In this document: one piece after another, positions 10,300-18,951 of the stretch
Numbering within the stretch: position 1 is the first letter of the stretch
Layout: every line of letters begins with the position of its first letter
DNA from: Thermoplasmata archaeon
GTDB lineage: Archaea > Thermoplasmatota > Thermoplasmata > Lutacidiplasmatales > UBA184
NCBI GenBank assembly: GCA_021819135.1
Contig: JAKASE010000002.1
Span: 62,001 to 126,000, forward strand
Direction of reading: 5' to 3'
Length of the DNA stretch: 64,000 bases
Program-made: the position numbers and the translations under genes
The notes under the pieces: generated by a model
The model's database searches: none
Seen by the model: only the letters and a program-made list of their open reading frames with translations
Told to the model about the DNA's origin: nothing

Positions 10300-10809
10300 A
10301 TGGCCGACAAGCCCCTGACGAAAGTGCGAGACCTGACGCCGAATTCGAAGCAAGTGAACGTGCTGGCCAAGGTGGTCAGTGTCGGAGAGCCCAAGGAGGT
10401 CATGGGCAAGTTCGGAGACCCGAGGAAGGTCTGTGAGGCGGTCGTCGGTGACGACACCGCGACGATCATCCTCTCGCTCTGGAACGAGCAGATCGGTTCG
10501 ATCCAGAAGGACGAGGTCGTCCTCGTCGACAACGGGTACGTCTCCCTCGTGCGGGGCCACATGCGCCTCAACGTGGGGCGGTACGGGAACCTCTCGAAGT
10601 CGACCGAGGCCGTGGGCGAGGTCAACCAGGGCCTCGACATGAGCCAGCAGGAGTTCGAGAGCGAGCGCCGCTCCTTCGGCGGCGGCGGCTACCGGGACCG
10701 GGGCTCCGGTGGGAGCTACGGCGGCGGTGGCGGAGGCCGCTACGGTGGCGGCGGTGGCGGCGGTGGGGGCGGGGGCCGGGAACGGTCCGACTCCTACAAG
10801 CGCTACTAG
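10300..10809 (+). CDS. OB-fold single-stranded nucleic-acid-binding protein (RPA/SSB-like) with Gly-rich tail
   Basis: VRDLTPNSKQVNVLAKVVSVGEPKEV...DDTATIILSLWNEQIGSIQKDEVVLVDNGYVSLVRGHMRLNVGRYGNL + GGGGYRDRGSGGSYGGGGGG. Confidence 0.85.
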   Translation: MADKPLTKVRDLTPNSKQVNVLAKVVSVGEPKEVMGKFGDPRKVCEAVVGDDTATIILSLWNEQIGSIQKDEVVLVDNGYVSLVRGHMRLNVGRYGNLSKSTEAVGEVNQGLDMSQQEFESERRSFGGGGYRDRGSGGSYGGGGGGRYGGGGGGGGGGGRERSDSYKRY

Positions 10810-10861
10810 GCCGGACTTCTCCGTCCGCGCCCCCTCGGCCTGAGGGGAACCCTTTCCAACC

Positions 10862-10883
10862 CCCCCGCCCCCCCGGGCGGGGG
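10862..10883 (+). terminator. GC-rich hairpin downstream of SSB gene
   Basis: CCCCCGCCC-CCCC-GGGCGGGGG, perfect 9-bp stem with 4-nt loop, followed by tctctccc. Confidence 0.4.
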
Positions 10884-10904
10884 TCTCTCCCGCGCCCGTG
10901 ATTC

Positions 10905-10914
10905 GATATATATA
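10905..10914 (+). promoter_or_regulatory. TATA box, leaderless-type spacing to ATG 10938
   Basis: gatatatata centred about 29 nt upstream of the start codon. Confidence 0.6.
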
Positions 10915-10937
10915 CGGCCTCGATTCGCCGCACGCCC

Positions 10938-11630
10938 ATGCCCGATGAACCCCGCGAGGTCACGCTCTACGTCCAGTCGAAGAAGGCCGTCAGCACGTTC
11001 TACCGCCCCCCGTCGTTGGCGACGCAGGTCGCCGCGACCGGGGTCGCCCCGGTCACGGGGTCGGGTCCGACCACGGACCAGGAAGCCTCGTCGGTCGGGG
11101 AGCCCGTCTACTTCCTCTCGGACGACCAGTCCCGCTGTGTCGCGATCACCGAGGAGGTCGCGGCCCGCCGGGGCTACAAGCTTCGGGTGGTCGATGTCGA
11201 GAAGACCGGCCGCCTCGAGCGCCTGATCACCGAGCACCTGCGCGGCGTCACGAAGCTCCCGGTGCTGATCACGCCCTCGGGCCGACGCCTCGAGGGGACC
11301 GAGCAGTTCACGATCGAGCAGCTCGCGGCGATCATGCCGACCGACCTCAAGAGCCAGCGGGCGTTCTCCTACCTCAAGGTCCGCGGGGGCGACCTCGACC
11401 GGATCCGCCGGCTGCTCGAGACCCTCCCCGAGGTCAAGGAGCTCCACTTCCTGACGGGCGACTGGGACATCCTCGTCGTTCTCGACTTCGAACCCGCGAC
11501 GACGGGATCGAACAAGCGGCGGGTGCTCGATTTCGTGACCGAGCGGATCCGGGGGATCCCCGAGATCCTCGATACCTCGACGATCGTCCCCGAGTACACG
11601 CTGACGAAGTTCCCGCTCGCGCTCACGTAG
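10938..11630 (+). CDS. Glutaredoxin/thioredoxin-like domain fused to Lrp/AsnC-type RAM (ligand-binding) domain
   Basis: VYFLSDDQSRCVAITEEVAARRGYKLRVVDVEK...KLPVLITPSGRRLEG then AFSYLKVRGGDLDRIRRLLETLPEVKELHFLTGDWDILVVLDFE; no HTH seen. Confidence 0.65.
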   Translation: MPDEPREVTLYVQSKKAVSTFYRPPSLATQVAATGVAPVTGSGPTTDQEASSVGEPVYFLSDDQSRCVAITEEVAARRGYKLRVVDVEKTGRLERLITEHLRGVTKLPVLITPSGRRLEGTEQFTIEQLAAIMPTDLKSQRAFSYLKVRGGDLDRIRRLLETLPEVKELHFLTGDWDILVVLDFEPATTGSNKRRVLDFVTERIRGIPEILDTSTIVPEYTLTKFPLALT

Positions 11631-14600
11631 GGCGGCGACCGGTCCGGCGAGGACCGTTCCGCCGGACGCCGCGCGGCACCAGCGGCACGGGGCGGGCCGC
11701 GGTCGACCGGGGGACGGGGGCGCCCGGCTCCGGGCTCCCGTAGAGGGCGTCGACGGTCAGCGGGTGACCCTCGAGCCAGGCGACCCCCTCGGCGTACGCG
11801 GCGAACGGCTCGAGGCTCGTGAACAGCGGGATCCCGAGCTCGACCGCGCGGCGGCGCAGGACGAAGTCGTCCTCGAGCATCCGCTCGAGCTTCGCCTGGG
11901 TGAGCGAGAGGGGGACGTTGAGGATGAGATCGATCTCGCCCCGGTCGAGCGCCTCGACGACGTTCGGGTGGCGGTCCGGCTCGGAGACCTTGTGGAGGAT
12001 CCGCACCGGGCGGACCCCATGCTCGAGAAGGAAGGCGCCGGTGTCCTCGGTCGCGGCGAGGCGGAGGCCGAGGTCCCGCAGCCGCTCGGCGGTCGGCAAT
12101 AGCTCCCCCTTGAGCGCCATCCCCCCGACCGACAGGAACGCGGTGCCGCGCCGGGGGATCAGGCGGACCCCGGTCGCGACCAGGGCCTTCACGAGCGCGT
12201 CCGAGAACGTCGGTCCGAAGCAGGCGACCTCCCCCGTCGACTGCATCTCGACGCCGAGGAGCGGGTCGGAGCCGGCGAGCTGCAGGAACGAGAACTGTGG
12301 GACCTTCACGCCCCAGCGGTCCGGCGGGAGGGGCGCGACCCCGTCCCGTGAGATCGGCCGGCCGAGCATCGCGCGGGCCGCCTCGCGGAGGAGCGGGACC
12401 CCGGTCGCCTTCGTCAGGAACGGGAGCGACCGGCTCGCCCGCAGGTTGAGCTCGATGATCTGGTAGGCCCGGTCCTTCACGAGGAACTGCACGTTGAACG
12501 GCCCGCGGATCGCGAGCGTGCGCGCGAGCCGGCGCGCCGCGTCGAGGAGCTCCGCCTGCACCTCCGGGGGCGTGTGGCGGGGCGGCAGGCAGAAGATCGC
12601 GTCGCCCGAGTGGACCCCGGCCCGCTCGACGTGCTCGAGGATGCCGGCCACCAGCACCCGCTCGCCGTCCGAGATCGCGTCGAGCTCCACCTCGTCCGCC
12701 CCTTCGACGAACTTCGTGATGACGACCGGGTGCTCCGGGGAGACCCGGGCCGCCTCCGAGAGGAACTGCGCGAGGTCCGGGTGGCCGGCGATGACGCGCA
12801 TCGCCTGGCCCGAGAGGACGTAGGACGGGCGGACCAGGACCGGGTAGCCGACCTCGTCGGCGAAGGCGGCGGCCTCCTCGACCGTCCGGAACGCCCGCCA
12901 CGCCGGCTGTGGGATCCTCAGGCGCTCGAGCAGCGCCGCGAACCGCGCCCGGTCCTCCGCGGTGTCGATCGACTCGGAGGAGGTGCCGAGGATCGGGATC
13001 CCGCACATGTGGAGGAGCGGCGTCAGGTTCTGGGCGAGCTGGCTCCCGACGCAGCTCACGACGCCCGCGAACGACTCGAAATCCTGGATGTCCCGCACGC
13101 GCTCGAGCGTGATCTCCTCGAAGTACAGGCGGTCGGAGCGGTCGTAGTCGGTCGAGACCGTCTCGGGGTTCGAGTTCAGGAGCGCGACCCCGGGCACCCC
13201 CTCCGCCTTGAGGCCGTCCACGAGGTTCATCGTCGACCAGTCGAACTCGACGCTCGAGCCGATGCGGTACGGGCCGGCGCCGATGACGAGGGTCGAGCCC
13301 TGCGGCATCGGGCGCACGTCGTCCGCGTCCGCCCGGTAGGTGAGGTAGAGGTAGTTCGTGCGCGCCGGCCACTCTCCGGCGAGCGTGTCGATCATGCGGA
13401 CCCGCGGGCGGATGCCGGCGGCGAGGCGCGCGCGCCGCACGTCCTCCTCGTCGCGGCGGGCGGCCCGGGCGATCGCCCGGTCGGAAAGCCCCGTCTCCTT
13501 CGCGTGGCGCAGCAGCTCGGGCGGAACCGGGCCCGCTCCCTGGGCGGCGATCGCCCGGTCGGCCGATTCGATCTCGCCGAGCGCGTCGACGAACCACCGG
13601 TCGATGTACGTCGTCCGGCTCACGGTCGCGGGGTCGATCCCCGCCCGGAGCCCCTCGAGGACGTGGAACAGGATGCCCGGCGTAGGCGTGGCGAGATCGG
13701 CGAGGATCTCCGCCGCCGGTCGCACGGTCGCCGGCGGGAGGAGGTCCGAGCGCGGGTCGCTCATCCGGACCGCCTTCGCGAGCGCCTCGGGGAACGACGC
13801 GCCGATCCCCATCACCTCGCCGACCGACTTCATCGACGGTCCGAGCCGTCGGTCGGCCCGGGGGAACTTGTCGAGATCCCACCGCGGGAGCTTCACCACC
13901 ACGTAATCGAGCGCCGGCTCGAAGCAGGCCGTCGTGACCCCCGTGATGCGGTTCGTGAGCTCGGGGAGCGAGTAGCCGAGGGCGAGCTTCGCCGCGACGT
14001 AGGCGAGCGGATAGCCGGTCGCCTTGCTCGCGAGCGCGCTCGAGCGGGAGAGCCGGGCGTTGATCTCGATCGCGTAGTATTCCTCGCTCTCCGGGTCGAG
14101 GCAGAACTGGATGTTGCACTCCCCGACGATCCCGACCTCCTCGACGGCGCGGAGCGCCGCCTGGCGGAGCATCTGGTACTCGTGGTCGGTGAGCGTCTGG
14201 CTCGGGGCGACCACGACGTTGTCGCCGGTGTGGACCCGCATGCTGAGGACGTTCTCCATGTTGCAGACGGTGAGGGCGTTCCCCTTCGCATCGCGGACGA
14301 CCTCGTACTCGAGCTGCTTGAACGCCCCCACGTACCGCTCGAGGAGGACCTGCCCGACCGGGCTCGCCCGGAGACCCCGCCCGACGACCTCCCGCAGCTC
14401 CTCGGGGTCCCGCGCGACCCCTCCCCCGCGGCCCCCGAGCGTGAACGCGACGCGGACGATGACCGGAAAGCCGAGCTCCTTCGCGGCGTCGAGCGCCTCC
14501 TCGTAGGAATAGACGGCGCGGCTCGGGAGCGTCGGGACCCGGGCGCGCGTCATCGCCCGGACGAACTTCGCCCGGTCCTCGGTCGCCCGGATCCCGCGCA

Positions 14601-14955
14601 GGGGGGTCCCGAGGACCTCCGTCCCCAGCCGGCGGAGGGCGCCCGAGTCGGCGAGCCTCACGCCGCAGTTGAGGGCCGTCTGGCCCCCGAACGACAGGAG
14701 GATGCCGCCCGGGCGTTCCTCCTCGAGGATCGGCGTGACGAACTCGGGGACGATCGGCTGGAAGTAGACCCGGCCGAGCTTCGGCGGGTCGGTCTGCAGG
14801 GTCGCGATGTTCGGGTTGACGACGACCGTGTAGACCCCCTCCTCCTCGAGGGCCTTCAGGCACTGGCTCCCCGAGTAGTCGAACTCCCCGGCCTCGCCGA
14901 TCTTGAGCGCCCCGCTCCCGAGGAGCAGGACCTTCTTCGGCAGCGGTCGGTTCAT
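11623..14955 (-). CDS. carB: Carbamoyl-phosphate synthase large subunit
   Basis: MNRPLPKKVLLLGSGALKIGEAGEFDYSGSQCLKALEEEGVYTVVVNPNIATLQTD; two ATP-grasp halves. Confidence 0.95.
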   Translation of the reverse strand: MNRPLPKKVLLLGSGALKIGEAGEFDYSGSQCLKALEEEGVYTVVVNPNIATLQTDPPKLGRVYFQPIVPEFVTPILEEERPGGILLSFGGQTALNCGVRLADSGALRRLGTEVLGTPLRGIRATEDRAKFVRAMTRARVPTLPSRAVYSYEEALDAAKELGFPVIVRVAFTLGGRGGGVARDPEELREVVGRGLRASPVGQVLLERYVGAFKQLEYEVVRDAKGNALTVCNMENVLSMRVHTGDNVVVAPSQTLTDHEYQMLRQAALRAVEEVGIVGECNIQFCLDPESEEYYAIEINARLSRSSALASKATGYPLAYVAAKLALGYSLPELTNRITGVTTACFEPALDYVVVKLPRWDLDKFPRADRRLGPSMKSVGEVMGIGASFPEALAKAVRMSDPRSDLLPPATVRPAAEILADLATPTPGILFHVLEGLRAGIDPATVSRTTYIDRWFVDALGEIESADRAIAAQGAGPVPPELLRHAKETGLSDRAIARAARRDEEDVRRARLAAGIRPRVRMIDTLAGEWPARTNYLYLTYRADADDVRPMPQGSTLVIGAGPYRIGSSVEFDWSTMNLVDGLKAEGVPGVALLNSNPETVSTDYDRSDRLYFEEITLERVRDIQDFESFAGVVSCVGSQLAQNLTPLLHMCGIPILGTSSESIDTAEDRARFAALLERLRIPQPAWRAFRTVEEAAAFADEVGYPVLVRPSYVLSGQAMRVIAGHPDLAQFLSEAARVSPEHPVVITKFVEGADEVELDAISDGERVLVAGILEHVERAGVHSGDAIFCLPPRHTPPEVQAELLDAARRLARTLAIRGPFNVQFLVKDRAYQIIELNLRASRSLPFLTKATGVPLLREAARAMLGRPISRDGVAPLPPDRWGVKVPQFSFLQLAGSDPLLGVEMQSTGEVACFGPTFSDALVKALVATGVRLIPRRGTAFLSVGGMALKGELLPTAERLRDLGLRLAATEDTGAFLLEHGVRPVRILHKVSEPDRHPNVVEALDRGEIDLILNVPLSLTQAKLERMLEDDFVLRRRAVELGIPLFTSLEPFAAYAEGVAWLEGHPLTVDALYGSPEPGAPVPRSTAARPVPLVPRGVRRNGPRRTGRRPT

Positions 14956-16124
14956 GCGCGCCGCTTCACCGCCTCGGCGAGCCGGTCGAACACGAACCCG
15001 GCCTCCTGCGGCCCGGGGTGCCCCTCGGGGTGGCCCTGGAGCGCGAGGAGCCGGTGCCGGCTGTCGCGGAACCCCTCGACGGTCCCGTCGTCAGGGTTCG
15101 TCGCCCACAGGTCGAGCCCGCTCTCCCGGAGCGAGTCGGCCGTGACCGCGTAGCCGTGGTTCTCGCTCATGATGAGGGCGCGCCCGTCCGCGAAGCGGAT
15201 CGTCTTGTTCTGCCCCCGGTGTCCGTACTTGAGCTTGAACGTCGTCCCCCCGCGCGCGAGCGCGAGGAGCTGGTGGCCGAGGCAGATCCCGAGGGTCGGG
15301 AGCTCTCGCGTCCGGGGCCGGGCGAGCTCCTCGATCGTGGGCCGGAGCCCGGCGGGGTCGCCGGGACCGTTCCCGACGAGGAGCCCGCGCACCCGGCGCC
15401 CCTCCCACCGCTCGGGGACCTCGTGGTCGTACGGGAGCCGGAGCACCGACAGGTGCCGGTCGAGGAGCGCGCGGAGAATGCTCGCCTTGACGCCGCAGTC
15501 GAGCACGGCGACCAGCGGGTCCCGGGGGCGCCCGAGGACCGTCGGCCGCTTCGGAGCGACCTCCGCCATGTAGCTCTCCTCGGCGTACGCCGGCGCTCGC
15601 CGCAGGCTGTCGCGGAGCTCGTCATCGCTCGCGGGCCCCCGATCGGCGGTCCGCACGTCGATGACCCCGCGGATGACCCCGTCGGTGCGCAGGTGCTGGG
15701 TGAGCCGCCGGGTGTCGATGCCGCGGATCCCGGGAACCCCCTCCTCCAAGAGCCACTCCTCGAGCGACCGGGCGCTCGCCCAGTGGTTCGGGCGGGTCGT
15801 GCCGCGCACGAGGACCCCGCGGACCTGGACCTCCCCGCTCTCCAGCGCCGGGAGACCGTAGCCGTCATGGGCGCCGGCGGGCGGCACCCCGTAGTTGCCG
15901 AGGAGCGGATAGGTGAACGTGAGGATCTGGCCCCGGTAGCTCGGGTCGGTGAGCGACTCGGGGTACCCGACCATCCCGGTCGTGAAGACGACCTCGCCGA
16001 CGCGGCGGACGGCCGCGCCGAAGCCGGCGCCATCGAACCGGGTCCCATCCTCGAGAAAAAGGGTCCCCCGCAGCGCGGCATCCTCGGGCCGTGCCCGCGT
16101 CGTCGTCAAGAACCCGACCCGCAC
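14952..16124 (-). CDS. carA: Carbamoyl-phosphate synthase small subunit
   Basis: VFTTGMVGYPESLTDPSYRGQILTFTYPLLGNYGVP; glutaminase motif LGICLGHQLLALA; 4-nt overlap with carB. Confidence 0.95.
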   Translation of the reverse strand: MRVGFLTTTRARPEDAALRGTLFLEDGTRFDGAGFGAAVRRVGEVVFTTGMVGYPESLTDPSYRGQILTFTYPLLGNYGVPPAGAHDGYGLPALESGEVQVRGVLVRGTTRPNHWASARSLEEWLLEEGVPGIRGIDTRRLTQHLRTDGVIRGVIDVRTADRGPASDDELRDSLRRAPAYAEESYMAEVAPKRPTVLGRPRDPLVAVLDCGVKASILRALLDRHLSVLRLPYDHEVPERWEGRRVRGLLVGNGPGDPAGLRPTIEELARPRTRELPTLGICLGHQLLALARGGTTFKLKYGHRGQNKTIRFADGRALIMSENHGYAVTADSLRESGLDLWATNPDDGTVEGFRDSRHRLLALQGHPEGHPGPQEAGFVFDRLAEAVKRRA

Positions 16125-16244
16125 GAGGAAGGGTGTGGCCCTTAACTTTTGCCGTCGCGCGTCGCTCCGATCGCCGCGTCACGGGCTCGCACGCGACCGC
16201 GAGGCATCAAATCCCCCCGACCGGTGGCACGCGCCGTGCCGGGC

Positions 16245-17231
16245 ATGCCCCGTCTGCGCGACGCCTACGATCTCGTCGTCATCGGCGCCGGCCACGCCGG
16301 CCTCCAGGCCGGTCTCAAGGCGGCCCTGCTCGGGCACACGGCCGCGCTCATCGACCGGGGACCGAAGTACTCCCGGTCGTACTACGCGCCCCGGCTGGAC
16401 AACATCCCGGGGTTCCCGCGCGGGATCTCGGGCCATCAGCTCCTCGATCACCAGATCGCGGCGGTCCGAGAGGTCGAGTCGCAGGTCGGCTACTTCACGC
16501 CGGCCCGCGCGCTCGCCGCCGGGCGAACGGAGGCCGGCTATGAGGTCACGTTCGAGTGGCTGAAGATTCGCCACGTTGCCCGCGGGCGGGCCCTCGTCCT
16601 CGCGACCGGCGTCGTCGACCGGATCCCCGAGGTCGGAGGGAAGATCGACCCGATCTTTCCCTCGGCGAACCTCGGGATCGTCGACTTCTGCGTCCTCTGC
16701 GACGGGCACAAGCTCCGGGGCCGCTCCGTGGGCGTGATCGGCCACGACCCGTACGCCGTTCGCACGGCGCTCGACCTCGGGCACTTCGGTCCGACGTCCG
16801 TCGCGCTCCTCACGCACGGCCGGCCGCTGCTCGACGGGACCCCGGAGCCGGACCGCGCCGCGCTCACCCGGGCCCTCGCGGACCGGGGGATCGACGTCGT
16901 GGAGTCCGCGATCGTCGGGTTCGACGAGGTGCGCGAGAAGCGCTTCGGGGTGCGCTTCGCCGACGGGAGCCACCGCAGCTACGACAAGGGGTTCAGCGCG
17001 CTCGGGTGGTACGACATGCACAGCGCGATCCCGCGCTCGCTCGGCTGCCGGTTCGATCCGGACGGCTACGTCGTCACGGACGAGGACTGCCGCGCGATCG
17101 CCGACGCGACCGGGGAACCGATCCCGGGCCTGTACTGCGTGGGCGACCTGAGGAACGGCTGGAACCAGATCCCGGAGGCCTGGGCCACCGCCGAGCGGGC
17201 GGTCATTCACGCCTACGCCGAGTACCTGTAA
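16245..17231 (+). CDS. FAD-dependent thioredoxin-reductase-like oxidoreductase
   Basis: YDLVVIGAGHAGLQAGLKAALLGH; CVLCDG redox motif; IPGLYCVGDL. Confidence 0.8.
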   Translation: MPRLRDAYDLVVIGAGHAGLQAGLKAALLGHTAALIDRGPKYSRSYYAPRLDNIPGFPRGISGHQLLDHQIAAVREVESQVGYFTPARALAAGRTEAGYEVTFEWLKIRHVARGRALVLATGVVDRIPEVGGKIDPIFPSANLGIVDFCVLCDGHKLRGRSVGVIGHDPYAVRTALDLGHFGPTSVALLTHGRPLLDGTPEPDRAALTRALADRGIDVVESAIVGFDEVREKRFGVRFADGSHRSYDKGFSALGWYDMHSAIPRSLGCRFDPDGYVVTDEDCRAIADATGEPIPGLYCVGDLRNGWNQIPEAWATAERAVIHAYAEYL

Positions 17232-17256
17232 CGGGCGGGCCGGTCGCGGGGCTCCG

Positions 17257-17673
17257 TCAGGGCACCGAGCCGGGGGGCCCGAAGCCGGAGGGGCCGCCGA
17301 GCCAGTTCCAGAAGTCGTCCTGCCAGAAATCGACCTCCTCCGGGACCCGACGCAGCGGGACCACGCGGAGCCCTTCCTGCTCGGCCCGCCGGAGCCGCTC
17401 GTTGAGCTGGTCGACCGTCTCGTTCGAGAGGTCGTCGAGGATCGACCGCAGCGTCGTCTTGAACCCGAGGTCGACGAGCCGCTCGGGATGCCGCAGGACC
17501 AGGCGGAAGTGGTGGGAGCGTGAACTCTCGACGCGGAGCACCTGCCAGTCGAGCGGCTCGTGGCGCTCGGAGGAAAGGCGGAACGCCGCCAGGTTGCCGA
17601 GCGCCTGGGCGACGAAGTCGTCGTCGGCGAGACCCCCACGAAGGAAGATGCCCACCTCGATGCCCCGATGCAT
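17257..17673 (-). CDS. Hypothetical protein
   Basis: 138 aa ORF, convergent with upstream gene; no recognised motif. Confidence 0.45.
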   Translation of the reverse strand: MHRGIEVGIFLRGGLADDDFVAQALGNLAAFRLSSERHEPLDWQVLRVESSRSHHFRLVLRHPERLVDLGFKTTLRSILDDLSNETVDQLNERLRRAEQEGLRVVPLRRVPEEVDFWQDDFWNWLGGPSGFGPPGSVP

Positions 17674-17786
17674 CGCGCGTCGATGGGGACGGGGCTCTTC
17701 AATCTCGCGTGCGGACCCCGCGGCCCGGTATGCCGTGCGCGGGGTGGTCTCCCGGCCGGGGGGCCGCGGCCGTGATGGGGTAGCCG

Positions 17787-18527
17787 TTACGCTGCAGTAG
17801 GGGCGGCGGCGTCGAGCTGCCGCGCGAGCTCGTAGAGGTCCTTCGAGATCGCGCTCGCGCCGGCCGCGAGGAAGCGGTCCTCCGTCATCGAGTTCCGGTT
17901 CGACTCCGACGGGTCGGGCAGCATGGCATAGAACCGGACCCGGGCCCGCGTCGCGGTCTCGGCATCGATCAGGTGGTCGCCGACGAACAGCGCCCGATCG
18001 AGCGGGACCCCCATCTCCTGCAGGAGGAGCAGCAGGGACTCCGGCGAGGGCTTGGCCGGACCGGGGCTGCTGCGGCTGCGGAGGTAGGCGAAGAACGGCT
18101 CGAGGCTGGTGCGACGGAGCGCCTGGCGGGCGAACGTCTCGGAGGCGCGGGTCAGGAGGCCGAGCCGGAACCCCCGGGTCTGGAGCGCGCGGAGGAGCTC
18201 GGGGGCGCCCGCCCGGGCCACGGTCCGGGGCAAGGCTTCGAGCTCGATCGCATCGATCTTCCGGTGGTACTCCGCCTCGAAGCGGTAGAACGCGCCGTCG
18301 GGAACGCCGCGGGTACGGAATTCCTCCCGCGTCATCTCCACGATGCGATGGATCGGGTCCTGGACCGAGAGCCTGCCCGGCGGGACCCCATAGTGCTCGG
18401 CGAGCCGGATCACCTCGGCGCGCATGCGGCCGAAGTCGTGGTGCGAGAGGACGAGGGTCCCGTCGAGGTCGAACACGACCCCGAGGAGCGGCTCGAGGAA
18501 GCTCGGCTGGCTCTGTCGGATGGGCAT
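17787..18527 (-). CDS. HAD-superfamily hydrolase (phosphoglycolate phosphatase-like)
   Basis: LGVVFDLDGTLVLSHHDF; KPSPESLLLLLQEMGV; ALFVGDHLIDAETATRA. Confidence 0.85.
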   Translation of the reverse strand: MPIRQSQPSFLEPLLGVVFDLDGTLVLSHHDFGRMRAEVIRLAEHYGVPPGRLSVQDPIHRIVEMTREEFRTRGVPDGAFYRFEAEYHRKIDAIELEALPRTVARAGAPELLRALQTRGFRLGLLTRASETFARQALRRTSLEPFFAYLRSRSSPGPAKPSPESLLLLLQEMGVPLDRALFVGDHLIDAETATRARVRFYAMLPDPSESNRNSMTEDRFLAAGASAISKDLYELARQLDAAAPTAA

Positions 18528-18624
18528 GCCTGCCTCTGCTCCTCCCTTGAAGGCGCGCGAACCCCCGTTAAGGGTTTGCCTCCACCGGCACCCGGCGCGA
18601 CCACGGCCCGACCGGGGCGCCGAG

Positions 18625-18951
18625 CTAGACGCTCGGGCTCTGATGGTACGCGAGGCCGTACCACGTGCCCCGCTCCCGATCGAAGGTCGTCCCGCACTGG
18701 TAGCAGAAATAGATGCGGTGGGGGGGCTCCTTCGGCTCCTTGTCCATCGTGCCTCCGCAGACCGGGCAGAGGAGCTTTCCCTGGACCTCGGGCAACCCGT
18801 GCCAGGCATCCCGGCGCCGGTCGTAGACGACCCCATCGATCGCGCAGACGAACATCGGATAGGGAACGCGGGGCGAGACGGGGCCGCTCATCGCGCGCCC
18901 GCAGACCGGGCAGAACATCAATCGTCGAGAGCCCTCAGGCTCGATGAACAT
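18625..18951 (-). CDS. Double zinc-ribbon protein
   Basis: FCPVCGRAM...FVCAIDG and LCPVCGGTM...FCYQCG tandem Zn knuckles. Confidence 0.65.
   Translation of the reverse strand: MFIEPEGSRRLMFCPVCGRAMSGPVSPRVPYPMFVCAIDGVVYDRRRDAWHGLPEVQGKLLCPVCGGTMDKEPKEPPHRIYFCYQCGTTFDRERGTWYGLAYHQSPSV

Noticed and set aside
10720-10790. CRISPR or microsatellite array in SSB gene
   Set aside because: ggcggcggt repeats are simply codons of a poly-Gly tail; no spaced repeats anywhere resemble CRISPR.
12574-15153. 859 aa plus-strand ORF
   Set aside because: Antisense to carB/carA, composition dominated by R/E/D/G/P; a GC-rich shadow ORF.
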